Shown: one piece after another, positions 1-4,998 of the stretch
Layout of the letters: the number at the start of each line of letters is the position of its first letter
Numbering within the stretch: position 1 is the stretch's first letter
Assembly: GCA_945889365.1 (NCBI GenBank)
Contig: CAMDBQ010000068.1
Coordinates: 1-7,199 of the forward strand
Length of the DNA: 7,199 bases
Reading direction: 5' to 3'
DNA from: Legionella genomosp. 1
GTDB taxonomy: Bacteria > Pseudomonadota > Gammaproteobacteria > Legionellales > Legionellaceae
Position numbers and translations under genes: made by a program
Notes under the pieces: generated by a model
What the model saw: only the letters and a program-made list of their open reading frames with translations
The model's database searches: none
Told to the model about the DNA's origin: nothing

Positions 1-158
1 GTTATACGTCCAATTTCATGTAAAAAATTTAGTTCGAGTTCGACCATTGGAGAAATAAACAACGCTTCAGTTTCCATGATGTTTTGAATATTCTCAGGGA
101 TTTTTTCCAGTAAACCTTCATATAACCAAACTAAAATATGGGTATCTAAAAAAATCAT
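1..158 (-). CDS. VapC-like PIN-domain toxin, N-terminal part (cut by window edge)
   Basis: Reading leftwards from the ATG at 158-156, 52 codons stay open to the edge of the window. The peptide begins MIFLDTHILVWLYEG and later has ISPMVELELNFLHEIGRI. Asp5 in the LDTH motif and a Glu near 40-42 fit the first two metal-binding acids of PIN-domain ribonucleases; the later acids lie outside the window. PIN toxins of this group are typically about 120-140 residues, so more than half is missing. The start overlaps the antitoxin stop as ATGA, which implies translational coupling. Family knowledge says such toxins cleave RNA and are neutralised by the antitoxin encoded just upstream; the specific RNA target cannot be inferred. 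Confidence 0.82.
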   Translation of the reverse strand, partial: MIFLDTHILVWLYEGLLEKIPENIQNIMETEALFISPMVELELNFLHEIGRI

Positions 159-397
159 AGATCCGGCCCACCTTGCCAATATAAAGACCAATCCATCTCC
201 ACAATACTGTCCGGATCAGCGCATAGAGTACCTGGATGCGCTTTAAGATTGGCCAGTTTACGTAGCTCTTTTTTTGGTTCAACGACCAGTTTGAGTATTT
301 GGCCTTTGCGAACAATCTCAACGGGGATCTGAGTTTCAATCACTTGATCCAAAATTTTATATATGTTTTCTCTTAATTGTGTCGGCGTAATTGTCAT
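155..397 (-). CDS. Phd/YefM-like antitoxin of a VapBC-type TA pair
   Basis: This 80-residue protein starts MTITPTQLRENIYKILDQVIE, the usual N-terminal DNA-binding and dimerisation segment of Phd/YefM-type antitoxins. A short beta-rich stretch follows (VEIVRKGQILKLVVEP, about 26-41). The flexible tail ends with EMDWSLYWQGGPDL and resembles the toxin-binding tails of antitoxins paired with PIN toxins. The start is supported by GGAGA about 6 nt upstream on the minus strand. The stop TGA overlaps the toxin ATG by 4 nt. Antitoxins of this kind bind and block their toxin and repress their own promoter. The direct repeats over the promoter at 409-441 fit that. Assignment to Phd/YefM rather than another small antitoxin family rests on pattern recognition. 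Confidence 0.82.
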   Translation of the reverse strand: MTITPTQLRENIYKILDQVIETQIPVEIVRKGQILKLVVEPKKELRKLANLKAHPGTLCADPDSIVEMDWSLYWQGGPDL

Positions 398-408
398 TTT
401 GAATCTCC

Positions 409-441
409 ATTATGTACGCTTTAATTAATTATAACGTACGC
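409..441 (-). promoter_or_regulatory. Direct-repeat operator candidate over the TA promoter
   Basis: Read on the minus strand, GCGTACGTTAT (441-431) and GCGTACATAAT (419-409) match at 9 of 11 positions. Their starts are 22 bp apart, about two helical turns. The first copy overlaps the -10 box and the second lies just after the expected transcription start, between promoter and ribosome binding site. This placement suits cooperative binding by the antitoxin or the toxin-antitoxin complex, blocking RNA polymerase. The core also contains the self-complementary CGTACG. Binding is inferred; the repeats and their spacing are seen directly. Confidence 0.5.
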
Positions 442-457
442 CATTGGTTTTTGTCAA
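428..457 (-). promoter_or_regulatory. Sigma70-type promoter of the toxin-antitoxin operon
   Basis: On the minus strand a perfect TTGACA (457-452) is followed after 18 nt by a perfect TATAAT (433-428). Transcription would start near 421, giving a leader of roughly 24 nt before the antitoxin ATG at 397. Both hexamers match the consensus exactly, so the promoter should be strong when unrepressed, as expected for an autorepressed toxin-antitoxin operon. Confidence 0.75.
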
Positions 458-476
458 AATTGTAGCATGCAAGCAT

Positions 477-513
477 TGCGGGATCAGATGTTGAATTGTG
501 GACTGATCCCGCA
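477..513. other. Perfect 11-bp inverted repeat with 15-nt loop
   Basis: TGCGGGATCAG at 477-487 is exactly complementary to CTGATCCCGCA at 503-513, with a 15-nt loop. It sits between the TA promoter and the end of roxA. Neither strand has a U-rich run directly after the stem, so it is not a standard intrinsic terminator. It may be an RNA hairpin beyond the roxA stop, a protein site, or a dispersed extragenic palindrome. A smaller inverted repeat, GCAAGCATTGC at 469-479, overlaps its left arm. Confidence 0.55.
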
Positions 514-540
514 TTAACCTTCATAGAGAGGGGGGGCGTG

Positions 541-579
541 AATAAGAAAAGAGCTCGGTGACAAACAAGTGAGCGCTCT
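541..579 (-). terminator. Probable intrinsic terminator after roxA
   Basis: Directly after the roxA TAG, the minus strand reads AGAGCGCTC (579-571), a loop of about 14 nt, then GAGCTCT (556-550), followed by TTTTCTTATT. The arms pair over about 7 bp with a 2-nt bulge, and the following tract is U-rich. This is an imperfect but plausible Rho-independent terminator for the roxA transcript. The stem is short and bulged, so confidence is limited. Confidence 0.4.
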
Positions 580-582
580 ATA

Positions 583-1749
583 CTACGCCCACTGCAACCA
601 CTGCAAGCGCCACAACTCATAAAGAAAGATTTGATTATCATCTTGCGCTAAAAACAACAGCAAATCACACGTATCCACCTGTCGATTATTCGCAACATAT
701 TTCACCAATACAGGCGCTACATCCGTGATGTCCCATTCACAACCATTAACAAACAATTGCAAATCGCCCTCTTGATAAGCCATGCGGCACGTAGGATCAC
801 GCACTAAACCAGCGCTCTGGCGAAGTTCCGCAACGAACGTAGCACGGTCACCGGCTTCATCATCAGATAACGGCTCCGGCATCTCCTGCTCAGCCTGCTG
901 ATCAATACGCGTAGCAAAGCAACCAAACCAGCGCTTCATCACCGATTCATCATTTAGCATGTCTTGCATAAGGTTCTTGGCATTTAACCACGCATCAGGT
1001 GGAATAGCCGATGTAGCAGGCAGATCTGACCAATCCGGATCTTTATAGAGCCCTGTCGCGGTCACTTTTTCAGATGAAAATTCACCAAAACCATCCCACA
1101 ATTCTTGGCCTTGATAACTGCGAAATCCAAACGAATACGTCATGCAGTCATCACTCAACGACACACCGTGATGCCCGACGTGCGGAGGGAGATATAACAT
1201 GTCGCCTGGTTCAAGAATGTACTCTTCTTCCACATCAAATTGCGCCATGATGCGTAAATCAACATCGGTCAGGTAGTTTTCAAGATTGCAATGCTTAGTC
1301 GTCAGTGACCATTTACGCCGCCCTTCAGCTTGATATAAAAAGACATCGTAATGATCATAATGCGGACCGACATTTCCGTGTTTGACGGCATAACTAATCA
1401 TCACATCATCCACGCGCCATTGGGGAATAAAATTAAAATGATCCAACAGTGCGGTAACCTCAGGAACCAATCTATCCACCCCTTGCACCAACAAGGTCCA
1501 ATGGGTTTTAGGTAAAGTCTCAAAGAGTGCTTCATCAAACGGGCCCGTCTTTAATTGCCAGTAAGGCGCTGTATCTGGCGTTTCAAACACCATCCGGCTT
1601 TCAACACCTGCTTCCAGGGACAGTCCTGCCAATTCATCCGCAGTCAGCGGGTTAATAAAATCAGGTAACGCCTTGCGAATCACCAGCGGTTTTTTTTGCC
1701 AATACTCTTTTAAAAATGTTTTTACATCAATCGTTTCAAAATGAACCAT
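583..1749 (-). CDS. roxA: Ribosomal protein L16 arginine hydroxylase (JmjC/cupin oxygenase)
   Basis: The 388-residue product matches the RoxA/YcfD family in length (E. coli about 373) and organisation. It is a 2-oxoglutarate/Fe(II) dioxygenase expected to hydroxylate an arginine of ribosomal protein L16 in the cytosol. The opening (YWQKKPLVIRKALPDF, about 16-31) is the usual family start. The metal triad is visible as His130-x-Asp132 in GPHYDHYDVFLYQ and His193 in LPPHVGHHG. Arg145 in GRRKW is at the position expected to hold 2-oxoglutarate, judged from memory of the E. coli enzyme. The region after about 250 corresponds to the linker and C-terminal winged-helix part, and no truncation is evident. 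It starts 6 nt after the upstream methyltransferase-like gene, so the two are probably cotranscribed. Its own Shine-Dalgarno is weak, which points to coupling. Confidence 0.9.
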   Translation of the reverse strand: MVHFETIDVKTFLKEYWQKKPLVIRKALPDFINPLTADELAGLSLEAGVESRMVFETPDTAPYWQLKTGPFDEALFETLPKTHWTLLVQGVDRLVPEVTALLDHFNFIPQWRVDDVMISYAVKHGNVGPHYDHYDVFLYQAEGRRKWSLTTKHCNLENYLTDVDLRIMAQFDVEEEYILEPGDMLYLPPHVGHHGVSLSDDCMTYSFGFRSYQGQELWDGFGEFSSEKVTATGLYKDPDWSDLPATSAIPPDAWLNAKNLMQDMLNDESVMKRWFGCFATRIDQQAEQEMPEPLSDDEAGDRATFVAELRQSAGLVRDPTCRMAYQEGDLQLFVNGCEWDITDVAPVLVKYVANNRQVDTCDLLLFLAQDDNQIFLYELWRLQWLQWA

Positions 1750-1755
1750 ACAACG

Positions 1756-2205
1756 TTAACCCACATGACATTGTTGCGCCCAAACGCGCAACATGGCGTT
1801 GCCTGTTGGCCTTAACGAAGACGTGACATCACGCACTTCAACACCATAATTTTCTTGCTGCAATCCCAGTAATACAGGACCTAACAGCGAGGATGGTACA
1901 CCCTGACTATTACTCAGGGGAAAAATTCGCACTTCCTTGGCAACCCGCGCCAATTCAAGTATCTGCTGTAAATGTAAATCAAGACTCTCTGAGCCATTAA
2001 ATAAATAATCCGGGCACAAGGCGAGATCAAAGGCAAAATCAGCAAACGGCAATGCCCCATTCTGATCGACAGCACACCGTGTTACAGGGTGGCTAAACCC
2101 ATCCCATGAAACCGACTCGGTATTCAAGGCGCGCCCATATTCCAGAACCCGGCTCTCGAGATCAGTTGCTGATAATCCGAATAAATCAATGAATTCATTA
2201 CGCAT
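1756..2205 (-). CDS. Shortened SAM-methyltransferase-like protein, degenerate motif I
   Basis: From the ATG at 2205-2203 the product is 149 residues. The start is chosen over an in-frame ATG at 2292 because AGGAG lies 5 nt upstream, and the longer version would cross the divergent control region. The C-terminal half (FDLALCPDYLFN at 59-70, LELARVAKEVRIFPL at 83-97, TGNAMLRVW at 134-142) resembles class I methyltransferases that carry an FDLxLCSHxLF acidic loop and an EVRIFPL strand. The N-terminal FGLSATDLESRVLEYG also fits that family. However, the glycine-rich SAM-binding motif, usually like ILDxGGGxSSF, reads VLEYGRALNT here. The middle section between motif I and the acidic loop is also much shortened (family members are about 220-250 residues). 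SAM binding is therefore doubtful. It may be a degenerate paralogue or a non-catalytic partner. It precedes roxA in one transcription unit. Confidence 0.68.
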   Translation of the reverse strand: MRNEFIDLFGLSATDLESRVLEYGRALNTESVSWDGFSHPVTRCAVDQNGALPFADFAFDLALCPDYLFNGSESLDLHLQQILELARVAKEVRIFPLSNSQGVPSSLLGPVLLGLQQENYGVEVRDVTSSLRPTGNAMLRVWAQQCHVG

Positions 2206-2217
2206 TATATCTCCTCT
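2206..2217 (-). promoter_or_regulatory. Shine-Dalgarno site that fixes the methyltransferase-like start
   Basis: On the minus strand GAGGAG lies 5 nt before the ATG at 2205. This is the best ribosome binding site near this gene, and it favours the 149-residue product over a longer one starting at 2292. Confidence 0.65.
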
Positions 2218-2244
2218 TTTGAAACAGACGCTTGAACACTCATT

Positions 2245-2262
2245 TTCGTAAACGTTCACGAA
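2245..2262. promoter_or_regulatory. 18-bp near-perfect palindrome, operator candidate
   Basis: TTCGTAAACGTTCACGAA pairs at 8 of 9 symmetric positions around its centre (2253/2254), giving TTCGTnAACGTTnACGAA. It is in the 128-bp region between the divergent methyltransferase-like/roxA and liu units, about 45-62 bp upstream of the predicted liuA transcription start. Length and symmetry suit a dimeric repressor or activator. Known proteobacterial liu operons are controlled by LiuR (MerR family), LiuQ (TetR family) or PsrA. I cannot verify a match to any of their consensus sites, and no regulator gene is in the window. Confidence 0.55.
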
Positions 2263-2271
2263 TTTCTCGCC

Positions 2272-2300
2272 TTCACAATTCTGCTTATACAAAGTATAGT
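2272..2300 (+). promoter_or_regulatory. Predicted sigma70 promoter of the liu operon
   Basis: TTCACA (2272-2277), a 17-nt spacer and TATAGT (2295-2300) each match the consensus at five of six positions. Transcription would start near 2307, leaving a leader of about 27 nt that contains the AGGAAG ribosome site. It is the best forward promoter candidate in the divergent region. Confidence 0.5.
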
Positions 2301-2321
2301 TTAACCTATATTTCAGAAACA
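2293..2321 (-). promoter_or_regulatory. Weak divergent promoter candidate for the methyltransferase-like/roxA unit
   Basis: On the minus strand TATACT (2298-2293) overlaps the forward -10 box, because AGTATAGT reads ACTATACT on the other strand. A poor -35 (TGTTTC) lies 17 nt upstream. No better minus-strand promoter was seen between here and the gene start at 2205. If used, the 18-bp palindrome would be downstream of the start point, where a bound protein could act as a roadblock. Confidence 0.22.
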
Positions 2322-2326
2322 GGAAG
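2321..2326 (+). promoter_or_regulatory. Shine-Dalgarno site that fixes the liuA start
   Basis: AGGAAG lies 7 nt before the ATG at 2334. It decides for this start over the in-frame ATG at 2232, which would add 34 residues that resemble no acyl-CoA dehydrogenase N-terminus and would cross the operator and promoter. Confidence 0.75.
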
Positions 2327-2333
2327 TCACCCT

Positions 2334-3494
2334 ATGCACCACGGTCTACAACACCAACTTGGTGAAACACATGATTTACTCCGTGAAAGCGTATATCAGT
2401 TCGCCTCAAATGAAATCGCGCCCATTGCCGCACAAATTGATCACGACAACGCATTCCCCCATCCGCTCTGGCGAAAACTGGGCGACATGGGCTTATTAGG
2501 CATCACGGTCAGTGAAGAATATGGTGGTGCAGACATGGGATATTTAGCCCATGCCATTGCAATGGAAGAAATCTCCCGCGCCTCTGCTGCTGTCGGTTTA
2601 AGCTATGGTGCGCACTCCAATTTATGCGTCAATCAAATTTATTTAAATGGCACCCACGAACAAAAACAACGGTACCTGCCTAAACTTATCAGCGGTGAAC
2701 ACGTTGGCGCGCTGGCCATGAGTGAAGCGAATTCAGGCTCAGACGTCGTCAGCATGCAATTACAAGCACGTAAGCAAAACGACCACTATATTCTCGATGG
2801 CACCAAAATGTGGATCACCAATGGGCCTGAAGCCAATGTCCTGGTCGTCTACGCAAAAACCGACAAGCAAGCTGACAGCAAAGGCATCACCGCGTTTATC
2901 ATTGAAAAAAACTTAGCCGGATTTAGTACCGCGCAAAAGCTCGATAAACTCGGCATGCGCGGCTCCAACACCTGCGAACTGGTATTTGAACAGTGTGAAG
3001 TCCCCGCTGAAAATATCCTGGGCGAACTCAATCAAGGTACTCGCGTACTGATGAGCGGTCTTGATTACGAACGAACCATTTTAGCAGCCGGCCCCGTAGG
3101 CATCATGCAAGCCTGCCTGGATGCCGTGATCCCCTACGTCCACGAACGCAAACAATTCAAACAACCGATTGGCGAATTTCAATTTATTCAAGGCAAATTA
3201 GCCGATATGTACACAGAATTGAATGCCTCACGATCCTATCTATATGCGGTAGCACGTGCCTGTGATAATAAACTCGTCAGCCGCAAAGATGCCGCCAGTG
3301 TGATTTTATACACTGCAGAAAAAGCCACTCAAATGGCACTGCAAGCGATCCAAACATTAGGCGGGAATGGCTATATTAACGAGTATCCCACCGGTCGCCT
3401 TCTGCGGGATGCAAAACTCTATGAAATCGGCGCAGGCACCTCGGAAATCCGTCGCATGCTGATTGGACGCGAACTGTTTAAGGAATACAAATGA
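2334..3494 (+). CDS. liuA: Isovaleryl-CoA dehydrogenase
   Basis: This 386-residue flavoprotein should oxidise isovaleryl-CoA to 3-methylcrotonyl-CoA in leucine and isovalerate catabolism, passing electrons to electron-transfer flavoprotein. The three acyl-CoA dehydrogenase segments are present: a helical N-terminus (about 7-120), the beta domain with AMSEANSGSDV (128-138) and WITNGP (160-165), and the C-terminal helical domain with ERKQFKQPIGEFQ (271-283) and LGGNGYINEYPTGR (342-355). Substrate class is indicated by the catalytic base. Glu246 in SGLDYER sits where isovaleryl-CoA dehydrogenases carry it. The position used by medium-chain enzymes is Ala367 in YEIGAGTSEIRR. Both are hallmarks of this subfamily. 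It heads the operon, and its stop overlaps the thiolase start by ATGA. Confidence 0.93.
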   Translation: MHHGLQHQLGETHDLLRESVYQFASNEIAPIAAQIDHDNAFPHPLWRKLGDMGLLGITVSEEYGGADMGYLAHAIAMEEISRASAAVGLSYGAHSNLCVNQIYLNGTHEQKQRYLPKLISGEHVGALAMSEANSGSDVVSMQLQARKQNDHYILDGTKMWITNGPEANVLVVYAKTDKQADSKGITAFIIEKNLAGFSTAQKLDKLGMRGSNTCELVFEQCEVPAENILGELNQGTRVLMSGLDYERTILAAGPVGIMQACLDAVIPYVHERKQFKQPIGEFQFIQGKLADMYTELNASRSYLYAVARACDNKLVSRKDAASVILYTAEKATQMALQAIQTLGGNGYINEYPTGRLLRDAKLYEIGAGTSEIRRMLIGRELFKEYK

Positions 3495-4681
3495 ATCCAG
3501 AAGATATCGTGATCGTTGCCGCAAAACGCACCCCCACAGGTGCCATGCTAGGCAATTTATCACCACTGACAGCAACTGAATTAGGTGCCGCCGCACACCG
3601 CGCAGCAATCGCACAAGCCGGAATATCGCCTGCAGACATCGATGACGTCATTAGTGGCTGCGTCCTGCAAGCCGGTCTTGGGCAAGCACCCGCCAGACAA
3701 GCCGCTCTTAAAGCGAATCTGCCAACCTCCGTTGGTGCTACTACTGTCAATAAAGTATGCGGCTCAGGCATGAAGTCCGTTATGCTCGCTCATGATTTGA
3801 TTAAAATCGGATCAGCGGACATTGTTCTCGCTGGCGGCATGGAAAGCATGAGCAATGCGCCCTACTTATTAGACAAAGCACGTGCCGGATATCGCTTAGG
3901 CCATGGTGAATTAAAAGATCACATGTTTCTTGATGGCCTTGAAGATGCTTATGAACAAGGCAAAGCCATGGGATGTTTTGCTGATGTCACGGCCAAACAA
4001 TTTGGTTTCACTCGCCAACAACAAGATGACTTCGCCATGCAATCCATGACGCGAGCACTTGACGCGCAACATAACGGTGCGTTTGAAGACGAGATAACAC
4101 CGATTACTCTATCTGGACGTAACGGCGATATCACCATTACACTGGATGAAGGCCCTGATCCTGCAAAATTGGCTAAAATTCCAAAGCTTAAACCTGCATT
4201 TCAAGCCGATGGAACGGTAACGGCTGCAAACTCCAGTTCAATTGCAGATGGTGCCGCGAGCCTGATTTTGATGACCGCCGCCAATGCAAAAGCACGTGGC
4301 CTTAAACCACTAGCCAGAATTGTCGCACATGCCAGTCATGCACAAGAACCACAATGGTTTACCACAGCCCCGATTCCAGCCATCCAAAAAGTATTAACCA
4401 AGGCCGGCTGGCAAACGGATGATGTCGACCTATATGAAATCAATGAAGCCTTCGCTGTTGTGACCATGGTAGCCATTTCAGAACTGAAACTGGATCCGGC
4501 AAAAGTGAATATTCACGGTGGAGCCTGTGCTTTAGGTCACCCCATTGGTGCATCTGGCGCACGTGTGCTTGTGACGTTGATTTATGCGCTCATGCATCAG
4601 AAAAAATCGCGCGGTGTTGCCGCTTTGTGTATTGGTGGCGGTGAAGCAACTGCAATAGCTATCGAGATTATCCATGCTTAA
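3491..4681 (+). CDS. Acetyl-CoA C-acetyltransferase (thiolase)
   Basis: At 396 residues this is a full-length thiolase of the biosynthetic/AtoB type. The acyl-accepting Cys90 is in NKVCGSGMK. GGMESMSNAPY (115-125) is a family signature, NEAFA (318-322) lies in the active site, His350 is in ALGHPIGASG, and Cys380 is in LCIGGGEA. It would interconvert acetoacetyl-CoA plus CoA with two acetyl-CoA. That closes leucine breakdown once acetoacetate has been activated by a CoA-transferase or synthetase, which is not in the window. Translation is probably coupled to liuA through the 4-nt ATGA overlap, with AAGGAA just upstream. Its stop overlaps the next gene by 8 nt. A broader 3-ketoacyl-CoA thiolase role cannot be excluded from motifs alone. 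Confidence 0.9.
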   Translation: MNPEDIVIVAAKRTPTGAMLGNLSPLTATELGAAAHRAAIAQAGISPADIDDVISGCVLQAGLGQAPARQAALKANLPTSVGATTVNKVCGSGMKSVMLAHDLIKIGSADIVLAGGMESMSNAPYLLDKARAGYRLGHGELKDHMFLDGLEDAYEQGKAMGCFADVTAKQFGFTRQQQDDFAMQSMTRALDAQHNGAFEDEITPITLSGRNGDITITLDEGPDPAKLAKIPKLKPAFQADGTVTAANSSSIADGAASLILMTAANAKARGLKPLARIVAHASHAQEPQWFTTAPIPAIQKVLTKAGWQTDDVDLYEINEAFAVVTMVAISELKLDPAKVNIHGGACALGHPIGASGARVLVTLIYALMHQKKSRGVAALCIGGGEATAIAIEIIHA

Positions 4682-4988
4682 ACAAAGTATTATCTATATG
4701 GCATTAAGTATACTGATTGTAATGTTTGCGGCATATGCGCATTTGGCGATAGTTTATATCGATATGTTCTACACCTGGGTCACGCTGGAACTTACCCCTA
4801 TATTCAGCTCAAGCATGTACGGAACCCTGATTCGCAACGTGTTTTCTCTGATGGTATTGCCGGTCATCATCGTCGGCATTCCAGCATTGATTTATCGAGT
4901 GATTAAGGGCCAACATATGCCTTATTTTATTGAGATCACCTGGATCATTTGGCTGATCATTGTTCTTAGCAAAGTGTTGATTCGATAA
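4674..4988 (+). CDS. Small three-helix membrane protein of unknown function
   Basis: I do not recognise this 104-residue protein. It is very hydrophobic and shows three probable transmembrane segments at about 5-28, 54-77 and 84-102. A polar loop of about 25 residues (29-53) separates the first two, and a short basic loop (R75, K78) separates the last two. The positive-inside rule weakly suggests that the N-terminus and the 76-83 loop are cytoplasmic. No cysteine pairs, signal-peptidase site or enzyme motif is seen. The ATG overlaps the thiolase end by 8 nt, the Shine-Dalgarno is poor (GAGA about 6 nt upstream), and the liuB start follows 10 nt after the stop. The placement means it is cotranscribed with, and probably translationally coupled to, the leucine pathway genes. 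A transport accessory or a membrane anchor are guesses only. Confidence 0.75.
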   Translation: MLKQSIIYMALSILIVMFAAYAHLAIVYIDMFYTWVTLELTPIFSSSMYGTLIRNVFSLMVLPVIIVGIPALIYRVIKGQHMPYFIEITWIIWLIIVLSKVLIR

Positions 4989-4998
4989 AGGAACCCTC

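Noticed and set aside
118..339. Minus-strand 73-residue ORF inside the TA region
   Set aside because: It lies out of frame over the antitoxin and toxin genes, which have strong family resemblance and an ATGA overlap.
477..513. Stem-loop as an intrinsic terminator
   Set aside because: No U-run follows the stem on either strand. The weaker bulged hairpin at 550-579 with a U-rich tail is a better terminator candidate for roxA.
429..641. Minus-strand 70-residue ORF with a Cys/Gly-rich start (MSCGACSGCSG)
   Set aside because: It overlaps the 3' end of roxA out of frame and runs through the hairpin region. No ribosome site or conserved pattern was seen, and the Cys/Gly look comes from reading roxA's C-terminal codons in a shifted frame.
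2206..2292. Longer N-terminus for the methyltransferase-like protein (start at 2292)
   Set aside because: The additional 29 residues resemble nothing in the family, cross the palindrome, and lack the clear AGGAG that precedes the ATG at 2205.
2232..2333. Longer N-terminus for isovaleryl-CoA dehydrogenase (start at 2232)
   Set aside because: It would place the palindrome and promoter inside the gene. The AGGAAG-preceded ATG at 2334 gives the normal bacterial length.
3478..3771. Minus-strand 97-residue ORF opposite the thiolase gene
   Set aside because: It is antisense to a clearly coding thiolase, with Ala/Arg/Pro-rich composition typical of a shadow frame and no ribosome site of note.
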